Shown here in pieces: positions 11,651 to 21,806 of a stretch of DNA of 44,065 nucleotides (positions are counted from its first letter, which is position 1; each line of letters opens with the position of its first letter). The DNA is from Mesotaenium endlicherianum (Eukaryota; Streptophyta; Zygnematophyceae; Zygnematales; Mesotaeniaceae), in the NCBI GenBank assembly GCA_009602735.1, contig WELA01008734.1, forward strand, positions 52,685-96,749. The letters run 5' to 3'. A program made the translations under genes and the position numbers. The notes under the pieces are model-generated. The model was not told the DNA's origin, did not search any database, and saw only the letters and a program-made list of their open reading frames with translations.

Positions 11651-12950
11651 ATGGTAAGGACAAGGTCTCAAACTAACATCTCCCAAGACATGAAAAACCA
11701 GGATAACGAGAATGTCAAAAACCAGGCGGAAAGCCATGTAGCGGGAACCCGTACCTATTCTGAAGCAGTTACAGATACTGCAGCTAGAAAGGCTGCAGAT
11801 GAGGCAGCTGCTATTGCCGCAGTCGCAGCACAGCAAGCTGAGGAGCTGAGAGCCAAATTAGCTGAACAATTAGCAAAGGCTGCCGTAGACACAGAAAGGA
11901 GGGAAGAACAGCCCGTTGACGAGCGCACGGTTGAAGAACTTATGGCATCCAGGGCCAATGTCCTGAACCCACCTCCTGCTGTACAACTCAATGTACCCCT
12001 AGGTCAAATGCTGCTGCAGGAGCGAGAGGCACTGTTGAGGACACTACTCAGCGAGTAGATGCCAATGCTGCTGCTGCATTTGCTAGACTACCACCTGAAA
12101 TGAATCGACTTACCAAATAAGCGATTAACAATTAATAAAGATCTTTATATCAACAAGTAATCTTTATGGCGATTTCCGTTAGCTGGTTAAACGGCAAAGG
12201 ACAATACACTAGCAGTGAATAATACTCGTAAGTCAAATGCGAGTAACCTAGCATCAATGATGCAAATCAGTAAACTCATACATAAGCAAGGTTAGAAGAC
12301 AGTGCGTATCAATGGCTTCTCGCCTTGGATTCAGATCTCTCTCAGTAAGCTGTACAGGAGAGTTGGCCTCGTTTCCGAATGCCGAACTCGAGGGCAATGC
12401 CTAGCATATGTACATGGAATGAGTTTACTGTTCAACGGTCAGTGCGATGGCACCGCCTACCCGGGAGTTAACCACGTTGGTAGGACCTCGGTTAACCAAA
12501 TCCACCGCCATCTCCCATCATCCCGAATAGCCATCCATCATAGGGATGTCATCTGGCTATTCATCTAGCATATCGCACTTAGATGCATATCAAGGCAGTT
12601 CGCTGCTACCGAGTACGGAAGTCAGCTTGCTGTCAAAGAATGTGTCAGCCAGCTGACTTATATGGACTTTCAGCCTGCTGCCTTCGACTGAGTCGTTAAA
12701 CTGATAATTATGTAAAGTCCAGCAGACTGACTATTAACTAAAGTTCAGCAGGCTGAACTTAATCAACTATTATATTTAAATGAATATTATATCCACTAAT
12801 ATACTGATTCATTACACCACCCCAGAGTGTACACTTTGGAGCATTGTTTGTTCAAATGCAGTCGCAAATGGCGACCATGTAGCAGTTGCAAATGGCGACC
12901 ATGTATCAGTCCCAACAGAAGGACAAAATAATCATAATGTCTCTACAATC
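11651..12950 (+). pseudogene. gag of Element A, interrupted by an inverted LTR
   Basis: The frame opens at ATG 11651 (MVRTRSQTNISQDMKNQDNE) and is Ala/Glu-rich and helical (AADEAAAIAAVAAQQAEE). Element D carries the same protein at 27058. Compared with D, this copy lost a segment near 12008, which changes the frame and gives a stop at 12056-12058. It is then split at 12096 by an LTR insertion, resumes at 12822 with homology to D around 27541-27640, carries a short duplication near 12870-12905, and ends at about 12950 where sequence jumps into RT. The Gag protein would form the virus-like particle; this copy cannot encode it. Confidence 0.85.
12096..12816 (-). repeat. Solo LTR of the same family inserted in gag, opposite orientation
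   Basis: A 721-base copy of the Element A LTR on the minus strand: on the plus strand it begins TGAAATGAATC and ends GATTCATTACA. It is flanked on both sides by CCACC (12091-12095 and 12817-12821), a perfect 5-base target-site duplication. gag homology to Element D continues on both sides. This is a clear insertion later reduced to a solo LTR. Confidence 0.95.
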
Positions 12951-12954
12951 AAAT

Positions 12955-15517
12955 CAGAATTGCTGAGGGGGATGAGCACAAGACTGCCTTCCGCACACGT
13001 TACGGACAATATGAGTTCAACGTGATGCCATTTGGACTAACTAATGCTCCTGCGACCTTCATGGGTGCTATGAATGACATTTTCAGACCTGATCTGGATA
13101 AGTTTGTACAAGTTTTTCTAGATGATATTTTAATTTTGTCTAAAGATGAAGCACAGCACACTGAACACTTAAAGATAGTCCTGAACACTCTAAGAAAAAA
13201 TCACTATATACAAAAATGAGCAAGTGTGATTTCTTTAAAGAAAGTATTGAATTCTTAGGCCACATTGTCAGCAAAGAAGGTATCAGCGTGGATCCTAAGA
13301 AAGTCAAGACCATAAGGGACTGGCCAGTACCACAGTCTGTCTCTGAAGTTAGATCCTTCCTCGGATTGGCTAACTACTATAGGAGATTTATTGAGAATTA
13401 TTCTACAAAGGCCAGTAAACTGACTGACCTTACTTAGAAAGACATAGGGTATGTGTGGGGGGAAGAGCAGCAGGCTGCCTTCCAGACCCTTAAAGATGCC
13501 CTTTGTTTTGCCCCCGTGCTAGCCGTGTATGACCCCAACAAATCGATGCAGGTGGTTACTGATGCCTCGGACTTTGCCATGGGTGCTATTTTGTTGCAGC
13601 CTGCTGACAAAACCACAAAGGATGGTAAGGTACGGCAGGAGTGGCATCCTGTGTTGTACGAGTCTATGAAATTTAATCTAGCGGAGACTCTTTACTCAGT
13701 GCATGATAAAGAGCTGCTAGCTATCATTCATGTACTCAAACAGTGGAGAGCATACTTACATGGTAAAGCTTTTAAGGTGATTACAGATCATCTAGCTCTG
13801 ACTCACTTTCAGAAGAAGTCCAGGCTGTCAAGGAGGGAGAACCGCTGGAGCCAGATGCTGGAGCAATTTCAAGTCCAGATCGACTGCAAACCAGGAAAGT
13901 TGAATCTTGCTGATGCACTCTCTAGAAGACTTGACTTGCAAGGAAGGAACTTTAGTCACTATGCTGTAGATAAAGTCCTGTGTGCACTCACTTCCCTAAA
14001 GGTGAAAAAGTCCTTCCTTGAACAACTTAGGAAAGCCTACCTTTCTGACCCAACATTTGAGCCCAGCCCAACTACTGGTGTGTGTCGTGCTACTGCACTC
14101 GGGTATAAGCTTAAGGGAGGGGTCTGGGTGACTAGAACCACTTCAGGCAGACTGAAGCTGGTCATTCCTAATAACTTAGAAATAAGGTCCCTTTTATTGA
14201 GTCAAGCACATAACAATTTATTGGGTGGGCATTTGGGGCAGGCCAAAACTGTTGGCTAACTGGCAAAACATTATTATTGGGAGGGACTACCTCGGGAGGT
14301 CTTGAAATACGATAAGTCCTGTGACCAGTGTCAAAAGAATAAGTCTAGGCACACACCACCGGGGGGCCTCTTACAACCACTGCCCATCCCAGCTGGTCGC
14401 TGGGAATCGATATCCATGGACTGGGTGGGTGGTCACACTGCCACGAACTGCCAATGGGCATGATTCGATACTCGGAGTCGTGGATAAACTGAAAAAAATG
14501 GTCATTTTCATCCCCACAACTGTCAAAGTAACTGCACTCGAAACAGCGAGACAGTCCTACAACCATGTAGTATGCCAACATGGGCTACCCTCTAACATAA
14601 TCTCAGACAGAGACTCAAAATTTACCTCTAAGTTTTGGAGGGCTTTAATGGGGTTAATGGGGGTCACACAGCTACTCAGCACAGCAAACCACCCTCATAC
14701 TGATGGGCAGACTGAGAGAACTAACCGAGTTCTGCAAGAGGTACTGAGAGCCTATATTAACCAAAAAGAAGATAATTGGGATGACCTGTTACCTCAAATC
14801 CAGTTTGCGGTCAACAGTGCGGTGCACGCGTCATCGGGCAAGACTCCTTCTGAACTTAGCCTGGGTAGAGTCCCTAAGTCTCCTTCAGATGTCCTAGGGG
14901 AGTCTTTAACTCACCCTGAAGGGATTGACAATCCGGTCTCCCTCCAGTTAACTCAGGAGTTTGCTGACACTCTGTCAGAAGTCGAGCAAAACCTGCACAG
15001 AGCCCAAGAAAACCAACATAAGTACGCTAATCAGCGCCGTCGCGAACTGACCTTTTCTAAAGGCGATTTGGTCAAACTACATTCTCAGCACCTGTACCTC
15101 CCTGGTGTGGTCAAGAAAAAGCTTGGCCCTGTCTGGGTCGGTCCATATTCGGTGGTGTGTCGTGTCTGTCAGAACGCTTACAAATTGAACATGTCAGCCG
15201 AATACAAGGGTCACCCGGTCTTTAATGTCTCCTTCCTGGAACCCTACATCAAAGGTGATACACTGTTCACAGGTGGGTTACCTGTCCAACCGGGACCGGT
15301 CCCCGCTGTCCGGGACGGCGACCCTGAGGAATATGAGGTTGAGGAGGTTTTAGACGCTCGCTCGGTCCGTCGATCGTCGAAATATGTCATGAAGTACCTC
15401 ATTCGATGGAAGGGTTACGATGCCTCTGGGGACACTTGGGAATTTAAAGACCATTTGACTAATGCCAAAGGGGCGTTGAAACGATTCCACCTTCGGGCGG
15501 CTGGAGCACCTCCCTAA
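12955..15517 (+). pseudogene. pol of Element A: RT, RNase H, integrase, chromodomain
   Basis: RT starts mid-palm ([17 protein letters not shown]), followed by [12 protein letters not shown] and catalytic FLDDILIL. RNase H follows (VVTDASDFAMGAILLQ, HDKELLAIIHVLKQWRAYLHG, ITDHLALTHF). Integrase has the zinc-binding H-H-C-C region ending CDQCQKNK and a complete DDE set: SMDWV, ISDRDSKFTSKFW and HTDGQTERTNR. The C-terminus has a GPY/F-type region (KLGPVWVGPYSV) and a chromodomain (YEVEEVLDARSV.., KYLIRWKGYDASGDTWE). Breaks: a frameshift near 13210 in an A run, TAG at 13435-13437, TAA at 14257-14259, and a small insertion near 14428 (GGGTGGGTGG). The 3' portion from about 14430 to the stop at 15517 is uninterrupted. 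Chromodomains steer chromovirus integration toward marked histones. Confidence 0.93.
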
Positions 15518-15921
15518 CCGTCATTTCAGTTGACACGGGCAGGTGACAGGATGTCTTGTCTCCATTTAAGTTGGAGGGGAAAGTATATGACAGTTAGTGT
15601 GCGAGAGCGAGAAAGGGACAGTTAGGGACAGTTATGTGAACCCTAAGTGTCAGCATAGTGACGGAGGGGACAGCCTGGCCCACATAAAGCACCTTTAGCG
15701 GAAGGAAAAAGGGCCTCGCACAGCCATACATCACTTAACACACCTGAAAACACATTCATATGTTTATGTCTAGCGCACCGCACCTACGTCAACTCCTAGC
15801 AAGCACCCTGTAAGGTAAACAGGAACGAATACACCATACTAATACGAACTTACTCCCTTCCTGCAACTTCTAGGACAAAAGTCAATATCCTACTAACTTG
15901 TGCCCTGGTTACATGTGCAGA
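15518..15921 (+). promoter_or_regulatory. Spacer with putative splice acceptor ahead of the extra ORF
   Basis: This 400-base spacer follows pol. It contains a purine tract (TTGGAGGGGAAAG near 15571-15583) resembling the element's own PPT. At 15891-15897 is TACTAAC, a textbook branch-point sequence, 22 bases before CAG at 15918-15920, and the next ORF's ATG starts at 15922. The arrangement suggests that the downstream ORF is translated from a spliced subgenomic mRNA. The donor is not identified, so this is inference. Confidence 0.4.
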
Positions 15922-17620
15922 ATGGCTCCCACCACACAAAAGAAGGATAGGAAGCGCAAGGCAGAAGAAGCCAGGAGGACAATGGAGCAATACCAGAAGG
16001 AGCTGGCGGCGACGTCCCTCACCAGGAGAGAACAAGAAAGGGTCCGCAAACAACAAGAGGCGGCAGAAGAAGCACAGAGGAAGAAGGATCAGGAAGCGGA
16101 AAACCTCAGGAAAGCTGAGGAGGAGAGACAGAAGAAACAACAAGAAGAAGCGGCAGCGGCAGAGGAGGAGAGAAGGAAAAAGGCTGAAGCGGACAGGCAG
16201 AAGAGCTTGGCCACTTACAGGTATACTGTGGTGGGTGGCCAAAACTTTGATAACCTGAAGGAAGCATTGCTGGCAGCCCAGGAGATCAACAAGCTGGAAC
16301 AGACAACACTGCTACAGAGGGAAGGAACTGCAGCACTGGATAGGTACATTGAGACACACACTGGTGTGGTCCTCTACGAGGATTATGCCAAGATGGTGGG
16401 CTATACAGCAGAGCAGGCTCGGTACCTTGCCGATGANCGATGATTCAGAGAACAGGCCAATCCCAATACCGGGAATAGTGGGAGATCAGAGACTCATCAG
16501 GATGGTGAGCATGCGGCCCGATAGCTTTGAGGATACGGCATTCTACCTCACACTACTGCGAGCTTACAATGAAGTTGAGAGGAGGAGCTGGGAGTACAGG
16601 AAGCAGGACAGCAGATGTTCTCTCCCCACTGGTTCCCGTGTAAACTGAGGAAGGCTGAGCATGGACCCCAGTACTACCAGCTGCCAACAGACAGAAGGTG
16701 GATGACCGTCACAAACAAGAAGCAGGAGTGTGACCGAGCCCAACCGGATGACTTCCACTATGGCCTGGACGGCTACCTTATCCTACCACCTCACATTGCC
16801 CCTTGGGACCCCAGGCTGAATGGCTGCCTGAGCAATATGAATGCAGAGACCAAAGAGCACAGGAGGAGGGGGAGAGACTACTTCTCTAAGGGAAAGCATG
16901 CCTTTGTCAAATGGGCGAAGAATGCAGGCCGGATAGATATCAGAGGGCTGAAGGCCAAGCAACCTCCAGCGCGCCCTAAGAAAGGGAGATCAGTAGACTA
17001 CTCCATGTCTACCAGGGAGCAGGACGACTTAGTGGACGAGACTCCTACTCTCTCAGAGGAGGAGGATGAGGAGGATGAGGAAGAAGAACAAGGCAGAGGA
17101 GAAGCATCAGGAGCTGGTACTCAGGAGACCCAGGAGCAGGCAGGGGCACTTCCTAAGGAACCAAGATCAGGTATATGGAACGTGATCCCGGTCATGGAGG
17201 CAACTGGACCCCGCACTCGCTCCCCTAGCCCACCTGCCCAAGCAGGGGAAGAAGTTGATCTGACTGTACTTGGCAGCAGACACAGGCAGAAATCCCCAGA
17301 GGACAGGGCCAGAAGAGGGCCACGCGGGTGGGCCAGAGGTATGCCGGCCCCCCCCTTCGCTCAGGGACATGTACCTCTTGCCAATGTATTTCAGCATCCT
17401 ACTAGAATGCCTGTCTATGTGGGGATCAACACCCAAGTGGGTGAAGAGCAGGCTACCATCCTTTGTTCTCCTCGAGGTCCAACTTTAGAACAAACGGGGT
17501 TCTTTAGAAGGCCAGCTGACAGACCTAGAGGGCTGTCCAGGTCTACGTCCAGATCTCNCCAGGTCTACGTCCAGATCTCAGTCTCCTGATCCTGAAGCCC
17601 CAGGAACAACCCCTAGGTGA
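15922..17620 (+). CDS. Extra ORF of Element A: coiled-coil plus acidic protein of unknown function
   Basis: Starts at MAPTTQKKDRKRKAEE (15922). Residues about 5-95 are a highly charged Glu/Lys/Arg/Gln heptad-rich segment, surely helical and probably coiled coil. A globular-looking part follows (YRYTVVGGQNFDNLKEALL; GVVLYEDYAKMVGYTAEQA; MRPDSFEDTAFYLTLLRAYN; HYGLDGYLILPPHIAPWDP), then a poly-acidic stretch (about 17056-17094) and a Pro/Arg/Ser-rich tail. Two single Ns (16437, 17558) each sit between identical direct repeats; counting each overlap once makes the frames continuous and gives a stop at 17618-17620. One further frame change near 16600 remains. No retroviral env features (signal peptide, fusion peptide, transmembrane segment) are visible. 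I do not recognise the family. Confidence 0.6.
16431..16443 (+). other. Assembly join: N flanked by CGATGA repeats
   Basis: CGATGA at 16431-16436, N at 16437, CGATGA again at 16438-16443. The 7-base excess equals one repeat plus N and exactly explains the local frame change, so this is an unmerged contig overlap rather than a mutation. Confidence 0.8.
17537..17579 (+). other. Assembly join: N flanked by a 21-base repeat
   Basis: The 21 bases at 17537-17557 are repeated exactly at 17559-17579, with N at 17558 between them. As at 16437, the repeat length plus one accounts for the frame change. Confidence 0.8.
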
Positions 17621-17713
17621 CAGGCTGAAGAGGCAGTCAGTGGGGGAGGCTGGTCAGGTTCAGTTCCCTTATTTAACACTTCTGCAATTTAATGTTGTCG
17701 AGGCGACAACAAG

Positions 17714-17728
17714 TTAAGTTGGAGGAAT
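17714..17728 (+). promoter_or_regulatory. Polypurine tract of Element A
   Basis: Sequence AAGTTGGAGGAAT lies directly before the TGTAATG start of the 3' LTR, in the place where plus-strand DNA synthesis is primed. A similar purine run occurs at 15571-15583. Confidence 0.65.
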
Positions 17729-18448
17729 TGTAATGAATCAGTATATTAGTAGATAAAATATTCGCTTAAATATAATAGTTAATCATGTTCAGCCTGCTCA
17801 ACTCTAGTTAATAATCAATCTGCTGGACTTCATATTTAATAGCAGTTTAATGACTCAGCCAGAAGCAGCAGGCTGAAGTCAACTTAAGTCAGCTTGCTGA
17901 CACATTCTTTGACAGCCAGCTGACTTTTGTTCTCGGTAGCAGCGAACTGCCTCAATATGCATCTAAGTGTGATATGCTAGATGAATGGCCAGATGACATC
18001 CCTATGATGGATGGCGATTCGGGATGATGGGAGATGGTGGTGGATTTGGTTAACCGAGGTCCTACCAACGTGGTTAACTCCCGGGTAGGCGGTGCCATCG
18101 CTCTGGCCGTTGAACAGTAAACTCATTCCATGTACATATGCTAGGCATTGCTCTCGAGTTCGGCATTCGAAAACGAGGCCAACTCTCTTGTACAGCTTAC
18201 TGAGAGAGATTTGAATCCAAGGCGAGAAGCCATTGATACGCACTGTCTTCTAACCTTGCTTATGTATGAGTTTACTGATTTCATTATTGATGCTAGTTTA
18301 CTCGCATTTGACTTACGAGTGTTGTTCACTGCTAGTGTGTTGTCCTTTTGCCGTTTAACCAATTAACGGAAAATCCATAAAGATTACTTGCTGATATAAA
18401 GATCTTCATTAATTGTTAATCGCCTATTTGGTAAGTAAATTTATTTCA
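17729..18448 (+). repeat. 3' LTR of Element A (720 bp)
   Basis: Begins TGTAATGAATCAG and ends TTTATTTCA, aligned end to end with 10896-11616. Its last bases differ from the 5' LTR (GTAAATTTATTTCA against GTCGATTCATTTCA). It abuts Element B's truncated integrase. Confidence 0.92.
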
Positions 18449-20733
18449 AGTAGTAAGTCCTGTAGCTCCTTGATGTCAAGTACCACCACCTTGTTGGAAT
18501 CACCATAATACCATATGCTGTCCTTCTTCTGCATACTCGAGTTGGACTAAGCTGCTCCATTATCAGCAAACTCTGGGTCCTCCTCATAACCTCTCTGAAG
18601 CTTCTCCTTGAAGTCCATGTTCTCCTTGATTACCGAGACAGCTGCGAGGTCACACCTTCTGGATAAAGCGTCTGCAAGGTTGATCTTCCCAGGTAAGTAT
18701 TCAATCTTGTGGTCAAACTGTTGCAGAAACTCCATCCATCTTGCCTGTTTTGGTGTCAACGTTGGCCGCGTCATAAATTTCTCCAAGCTCTAGCGGTCGG
18801 TCTTTATGAACATCTTCCGATCGTCCACATAACATCGCCAAATCCTCAAAGCCTGGATAATAGCCAGCATCTCCCGCTCGTTTGTTGCATAATTCTGCTC
18901 AGCAAGACTCAACTTCTTGCTCTCATATGCCACAGGCTGCAATCCTTTGCCCTGGTCCTGGAGAATAATGGCTTCCACTGCAAAGTTTGATGCGTCCATG
19001 ATGACGATGAAAGGAAGCTCTAGACTTGCAATTGCCAACACAGGTGCCTGTGTCAATAGCTCCTTAATCTTCTCGAAGGCTTGCTGCTCCTTGTCACTCC
19101 ATAGCCACTTCTCCTGCTTCTTCAACATGTCCGTCAGCGGTGCACACACCTTGGCAAATCCTTCAACGAAACGTCGATAATAATTTGCCATGCCGAGGAA
19201 ACTCCTGAGTTGATGAATATCAGCATCAGCAGGTTCCGGCCGATCTCTGACTGCTTGCACCTTCTTCTGCTCGACCTTGACTCCTTCAGCCCCCATTATG
19301 TGCCCAAGAAACTCGACTTTTTTGAGACAGAAGTCGCACTTGCTCATCTTCCTATACAGCTTCTGATCTCTCAAGACCTCCAACACCTTCCTCAGATGCT
19401 CCACATGCTCCTCCAAGGTCTTCGAATAGATCAAGATGTCGTCCAAAAATACCACTACAAACTGGTCCAAATAGGGTCTGAAGATACTATTCATGAGTCC
19501 CATGAATGTAGCAGGTGCATTAGTCAACTCAAAAGGCATGACTGTGAACTCAAATAAACCATAGCGAATCCTGAAAGCAGTCTTCTGAACGTCTTCTTCC
19601 GCAATCCGTACCTGGTGATAGCCACTCCTCAAATTGATTTTCGAGAAATACTTCGCCCCGACAAGCTTGTCAATTAACTCGTCCACTCGTGGAAGTGGGT
19701 ACCTGTTCTTGATGGTGACCTTGTTGAGTGCCCGGTAGTCGACACACATCCTCATAGTTCCATCCTTCTTCTTCAGAATAAGATTGGCGCTGCAAATGGA
19801 GACTTGCTGGATTGGATGAATCCCTTCTCCAATAACTCTGTCAGCTGCTTCTTCAACTCATCCAACTCCGCAAACGATTGTCGATAGACGGGTCTCACTG
19901 GTGGCTTGCTCCCTGGTTCCAACTCAATCTTGTGCTCCATAGCTCTCTGTGGAGGTAATCCTGCAAGTAGCTCCTCAGGAAACACGCACTTGAACTCCTC
20001 CAACAGCGCCTTAATTTGGGCAGGCATCTCAACAGGCTTCTCCTCTTGAGCAGTTGGGCTCTGCTCCTTCTGAGCAAGGGGATCCGACACCACTACTTGC
20101 TCCTCCGACGATGTACATTCGTCCAGGCTGTTAGGATTCACGCTTGCTCCATTTGATGACCTGGCCAGGGCCGCCGAAACAAGGTACATCTCCTTCACCT
20201 GATTCGCCCTGCATAGCTCTTAACTTGCAGGCTCGACAGAAGACAGTTACTTGTGGTCGTATCTACCTCCACCTGTTTCGCTGTCTCCATTCGACCATCA
20301 CGCCCTTGGACCTTCACTTGTCCTGTGCTCCAGTGCACTTGAGGGTTGGCTTTTCTCAGTCATGGTTGGCCCAATATCACTTCATGGTGACCCAACTCTG
20401 CCTGCTCCATGACTTCAGTACTCTGGTGCCCCGTTACTTCCACGTGAATAGCTTCCGTACGTGCACCACGCTTGAGTCTCTGCCCATTTGCCAAAATTGC
20501 CTTCCTAGGCTCATAATGCTTCTGCACAGGGATTGGCCATCCTTCCACCAGCTTCTTGTGCACAAAATTTCCACTTGCGACACTGTCGACCATACACTTT
20601 ACCTTGTTGTCGTCGACCACTCCTTCCACGATGATAGGCTTGTCAACATCTCGTTTTTTGCTTCTCGGCAGGCTCCTGGGGATAACCTCCTTGTGGATTC
20701 CCATCTTCACGCCAGTAGACACCCCATAACGAC
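18449..20733 (-). pseudogene. pol of Element B: protease, RT, RNase H, start of integrase
   Basis: The protease region (20360-20733) has MVDSVASGNFV where D-S/T-G-A-(T/S) is expected, so its active site is altered. The connection region includes FPEELLAGLPPQRAMEHKI and [18 protein letters not shown] (19755-18790) has [32 protein letters not shown] and catalytic [12 protein letters not shown]. RNase H shows [15 protein letters not shown] and [19 protein letters not shown] and continues past an in-frame TAG at 18790 to YLPGKINLADALSRR. The last legible part is the integrase N-terminal segment (VVVLDIKELQDLLL). Further breaks: stop near 20360 (Trp position) and a frameshift near 19756-19772. Confidence 0.88.
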
Positions 20734-21768
20734 TTATTGGCGTCCTCCTTTTTCCTGTTGTTGCGATTGCTTTGCCTCTACGCGACAGTCTCGAGCCAGG
20801 TGCCCAAGCTTGCCACAATTATAGCAGGGTCCTCTCGGGTTGAAATTCTGCTGCCTGCGCTGATTCTGAACAAGTCTCAACTCCATAGGTACTGGATCTT
20901 GTCCACTCGTGCTTGGCGCTTGAGAACCAAACTGTCGATGTCCTCCAAAGTTGTGGCTGTCCCACTGCCTCTGACTATACTCCACAGCGTCGACCCTTGT
21001 GGCCAATGCCATCATTTCTGCAAGACTGGTAGGGTCCTTGAGTGCCACTTTCTTGGCCACAGTTGGCTTGAGTCCCCTCTTGAACTTGTCCATCACCTCC
21101 GACTCATGCATGGATGTACATTGAAGCACCAGCTCGTTGAAGCGCGATACACATTCTTGAACGCTTCCTCGTTGACGAAGGCGCACCAATAGATCTCGAG
21201 CGGAAGCCTCGGGTGCAATAGGTTGAAATTGCCTCTTCAAGCCTTCAAATAGCTGATCAACAGTAGCAGGAACTCCAGACAGCTGCTCTTCTCGTTCATA
21301 CCAAGCTCCATCACTCTTTTGCAGCAAAGTTATGACAAAGGCAACTTGCCTGTCGGGCGTGAGCGCCGAATACTCCATAAACTTCTTCACTCCAAAAATC
21401 CATTGATGAACGGGCGGCGATCCACGCTCTCCAATATACACTTCAAGCTTAGGCGCACGTACTCCCGATGCGGGTGGAATAACTGGTTGCACCACTGGGT
21501 TAACATGAATTGGTGGCACAATAAGTGCAGGTGCCGAAATCGTCAAAGCGGCACTCCCAACAACAACTTGCACCATCCTCTCCACCTCCGCGCGCATATT
21601 TTGTTGAAATTGGACGTAGACTTCTCCTCCGATTGCATTTGCCATTTGCCATTTGCCATTTGCCTGCATCTCTGGTTGCTTTCTGATCATTGTTGGTGCT
21701 GCCTGCTGCCCCGCGCGCTCAACATGCTTGACATGTTCGCCCCCTCCAGCTGCCGACTGCGACTCCAT
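20734..21768 (-). CDS. Gag of Element B
   Basis: A 344-residue open frame from ATG 21768. A Pro/Val-rich N-terminus leads into a retrotransposon gag domain (HQWIFGVKKFMEYSALTP, LLQKSDGAWYERE, QLFEGLKRQFQP, ARDLLVRLRQRGSVQECVSRF). A CCHC zinc knuckle, CYNCGKLGHLARDC, lies at residues 315-328. Gag builds the particle and the knuckle binds element RNA. The frame is intact, although the downstream pol is not. It overlaps the start of the protease frame (20818), so Pol is probably expressed through a frameshift or stop bypass. Confidence 0.9.
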   Translation of the reverse strand: MESQSAAGGGEHVKHVERAGQQAAPTMIRKQPEMQANGKWQMANAIGGEVYVQFQQNMRAEVERMVQVVVGSAALTISAPALIVPPIHVNPVVQPVIPPASGVRAPKLEVYIGERGSPPVHQWIFGVKKFMEYSALTPDRQVAFVITLLQKSDGAWYEREEQLSGVPATVDQLFEGLKRQFQPIAPEASARDLLVRLRQRGSVQECVSRFNELVLQCTSMHESEVMDKFKRGLKPTVAKKVALKDPTSLAEMMALATRVDAVEYSQRQWDSHNFGGHRQFGSQAPSTSGQDPVPMELRLVQNQRRQQNFNPRGPCYNCGKLGHLARDCRVEAKQSQQQEKGGRQ

Positions 21769-21794
21769 AATGTAATATGCAAACTAGCCCACCT

Positions 21795-21806
21795 CCGATA
21801 CCAGAG
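21795..21806 (-). promoter_or_regulatory. Primer-binding site of Element B (initiator-Met type)
   Basis: On the minus strand TGGTATCGGAG lies 26 bases upstream of the gag ATG, the same kind of site as in Elements A and D. Confidence 0.7.

Larger units (their letters stand above)
10896..18448 (+). mobile_element. Element A: Ty3/Gypsy chromovirus with extra 3' ORF
   Basis: A 7.55-kb LTR retrotransposon: 5' LTR 10896-11616, PBS 11618-11630, gag relic 11651-12950, pol with integrase and chromodomain 12955-15517, an extra ORF 15922-17620, purine-rich tract about 17714-17728, and 3' LTR 17729-18448. An inverted LTR of the same family sits inside gag. A deletion joins the first half of gag directly to the RT palm, removing the gag C-terminus, protease and RT N-terminus. 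The five bases outside the LTRs (TGTCT on the left, AGTAG on the right) do not match, so the ends may derive from recombined copies. The 3' LTR abuts truncated Element B. Confidence 0.92.

Noticed and set aside
15922..17620. Retroviral env gene
   Set aside because: No signal peptide, fusion peptide or transmembrane helix; the N-terminus is a charged soluble helix.
10896..18448. Element A inserted cleanly into Element B
   Set aside because: No target-site duplication and no Element B integrase sequence left of 10896.
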